DNA of 64,000 nucleotides. Source: Polynucleobacter sp. 71A-WALBACH. GTDB lineage: Bacteria > Pseudomonadota > Gammaproteobacteria > Burkholderiales > Burkholderiaceae. Positions 63,814 to 64,000 of this stretch are shown piece by piece (the first letter of the stretch is position 1; each line of letters starts with the position of its first letter). A program made the translations under genes and the position numbers. The stretch is taken from contig NZ_JACVOP010000001.1 of assembly GCF_018882365.1 (NCBI RefSeq), positions 1,158,449 to 1,222,448 on the forward strand, written 5' to 3'. The notes under the pieces were generated by a model, which saw nothing but the letters and a program-made list of their open reading frames with translations, was not told the origin of the DNA and ran no database searches.

Positions 63814-64000
63814 ATGCTGAGACTACTGGCGATATTGTTAATCTTGATTGTGCAAAGCGCCTGTGTAAGCAGCTCATCACAGACAACCCAAAAAATTGCA
63901 CAAAATCAAAATCAAAATCAAAATCAAACTCAGACGCCAGCCTCAGCTACTAAATTCAATTCATCTCAGGTAGATTCCTTAGCGTCAACGCAGGGCACAG
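63814..64000 (+). CDS. Start of a lipoprotein gene (partial)
   Basis: ATG 63814 opens a frame to the window edge. A hydrophobic stretch (LRLLAILLILIVQSAC) ends in a lipobox-like SAC with Cys17. A Ser/Gln/Asn/Thr-rich low-complexity region follows, including a (Gln-Asn) repeat from residue 30. It looks like a secreted lipoprotein with a disordered linker. It may belong to the secretion locus just upstream. No family can be named from 62 residues. Confidence 0.6.
   Translation, partial: MLRLLAILLILIVQSACVSSSSQTTQKIAQNQNQNQNQTQTPASATKFNSSQVDSLASTQGT
63901..63924 (+). repeat. Hexanucleotide repeat (CAAAAT)4 within the lipoprotein gene
   Basis: Four perfect copies of CAAAAT, then a variant CAAACT, encode Gln-Asn repeats. 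Copy-number slippage would change linker length without shifting the frame. Confidence 0.75.

Noticed and set aside
1-64000. CRISPR arrays, prophage modules, restriction or toxin-antitoxin defence systems
   Set aside because: I looked for regularly spaced repeats and for characteristic proteins on both strands and saw none. The only mobile element is the IS at 33584-34852.

Overview
The window looks like the chromosome of a small-genome freshwater betaproteobacterium of the Burkholderiaceae, most likely Polynucleobacter. This rests on the base composition (roughly mid-40s % GC by eye), on the gene order scpB-rluB-rimP-nusA-infB-rbfA-truB-typA, and on protein sequences that resemble that lineage from memory. 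No database was searched.

Layout. 0-11 kb: a minus-strand fabI-chrA-(dehydratase start) unit, a yejABEF peptide importer on the plus strand, an NlpC/P60 protein that lacks its catalytic cysteine, an outer-membrane barrel and a patatin-like lipoprotein. 11-24 kb: a housekeeping block for chromosome segregation, rRNA modification, transcription and translation (scpB, rluB, structured rimP leader, rimP, nusA, infB, rbfA, truB, typA, tex). 24-28 kb: an arsenic operon (ModA-like binding protein, arsR, arsC, acr3), then a universal stress protein and a TSUP permease.

28.3-33.4 kb: a stress island with five near-perfect FNR boxes (TTGAT-N4-ATCAA). Several sit exactly 21 bp from a -10-like hexamer. 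They stand in front of a phasin, two triple-BON proteins, a nitroreductase, a SRAP protein, a 47-residue basic microprotein, a hypothetical protein, a tRNA-like element and a probable sRNA of about 145 nt. An IS3-family element (33.6-34.9 kb) closes the island, having truncated one gene on each side.

34.8-55 kb: a cyclic-nucleotide signalling zone. It holds a truncated GGDEF gene, two HD-GYP proteins, a sensor GGDEF, a MASE1-PAS-PAS-GGDEF-EAL protein and a MerR/class III cyclase fusion. Embedded in it is a wecB-nfrB-nfrA-ybcH operon, the apparent counterpart of the c-di-GMP-gated N4 glycan receptor (NGR) system of E. coli, here with its own UDP-ManNAc supply gene. dusA and tRNA-His lie in between.

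54.7-64 kb: a type I secretion locus made of an outer-membrane factor lipoprotein, a 1428-residue tandem ABC transporter with a degenerate first nucleotide-binding domain, and an HlyD adaptor. It is followed by a regulator with an N-terminal LuxR helix-turn-helix and a decayed cyclase/ATPase body, then the start of a lipoprotein gene cut by the window edge. The strongest candidates for new biology are the FNR-driven sRNA, the wecB-containing NGR operon, the fused asymmetric type I transporter and the HTH-cyclase fusion regulators.
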